Made by a program: the position numbers and the translations under genes. From assembly GCA_020343535.1 (NCBI GenBank), contig CP070799.1, forward strand, positions 1,824,209 to 1,867,673: a stretch of DNA of 43,465 nucleotides, in the 5' to 3' direction. Source of the stretch: Nitrospinaceae bacterium. GTDB lineage: Bacteria; Nitrospinota; Nitrospinia; Nitrospinales; VA-1. Shown here piece after piece: positions 43,353 to 43,465 of the stretch. A model generated the notes under the pieces. The model was not told the DNA's origin. It saw only the letters and a program-made list of their open reading frames with translations, and did no database searches. The first letter of the stretch is position 1. Each line of letters begins with the position of its first letter.

Positions 43353-43465
43353 ATGGCGGCCAAGCGTATCACCCTGATCTCGATCCTTCTTCTTGGACTT
43401 GCGGTTTCTCCGGCCCCGGCGGCGACGTCCCTGGAAGGCATCGATCGCCAGTACGAGGCGGCGGT
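43353..43465 (+). CDS. Start of an exported protein (cut by window end)
   Basis: ATG 43353 follows TAGGGA and opens a frame still open at the last base. The first 24 residues are a clear Sec signal (K-R-I-T-L-I-S-I-L-L-L-G-L-A-V, then P-A-A). Only about 14 mature residues remain, too few to name a family. It is divergent from the mlaC copy. Confidence 0.7.
   Translation, partial: MAAKRITLISILLLGLAVSPAPAATSLEGIDRQYEAA

Overview
The window looks like a chromosomal segment of a Gram-negative bacterium. Evidence is an LPS heptosyltransferase, two MlaC-type periplasmic lipid carriers, several lipoproteins and Tat/Sec-exported proteins, and at least five c-type cytochrome genes. Most of it is GC-rich (by eye about 60%). 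The first ~2.7 kb (IS remnant, histidine kinase, empty DNA) is clearly AT-richer. LexA, the short EF-Ts, the PFK type and the cytochrome richness would fit a deep-branching phylum such as Nitrospinota, Nitrospirota or NC10, but no marker here settles this, so the placement is weak inference.

Layout. 1-2.75 kb: the 3' part of an IS3-family element with a nonsense codon in the transposase, a frameshifted PAS histidine kinase, and a gene-poor stretch. 2.75-9.4 kb: waaF, tRNA-Leu(CAA) with terminator, endonuclease I, MsrP, a SUMF1-domain protein, a CPXCG protein, a methyltransferase, a small acidic protein and a TPR protein. 9.4-13.6 kb: GHMP kinase and mlaC on the minus strand, then two coupled GNA1162-like lipoproteins behind a strong promoter. 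13.7-17.8 kb: lexA, dinB and an aminotransferase in a row, plus an exported ankyrin protein whose 3' end is duplicated.

18.0-30.0 kb is the most interesting region. It has four cytochromes that share an unusual C-P-Q-x-R ... CxxCH ... F-T-C module (one is tetraheme) and a fifth that lacks both extra cysteines. Among them lie an ArsP_2-like permease, a stand-alone receiver, a GAF histidine kinase, DUF4399 and DUF1264 proteins, a polysulfide/CoA-disulfide reductase-rhodanese with a large internal deletion, a DUF4124 protein and a GAF/sigma-54 activator. It reads as an uncharacterised periplasmic electron-transfer module with its own sensors; its substrate cannot be read from sequence.

30.1-43.5 kb is housekeeping: folD-xseA-xseB-tlyA on the plus strand, and on the minus strand a long rpsB-tsf-pyrH-frr-uppS-cdsA-dxr-ispF cluster, then mlaC2-rimO-pfk, with the start of another exported protein at the right edge.

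Four genes (two paralogous kinases, one cytochrome, tlyA) are each broken by a single indel in a homopolymer run. This may be sequencing or assembly error, phase variation or real decay. Every corrected reading frame gives a full-length family member.
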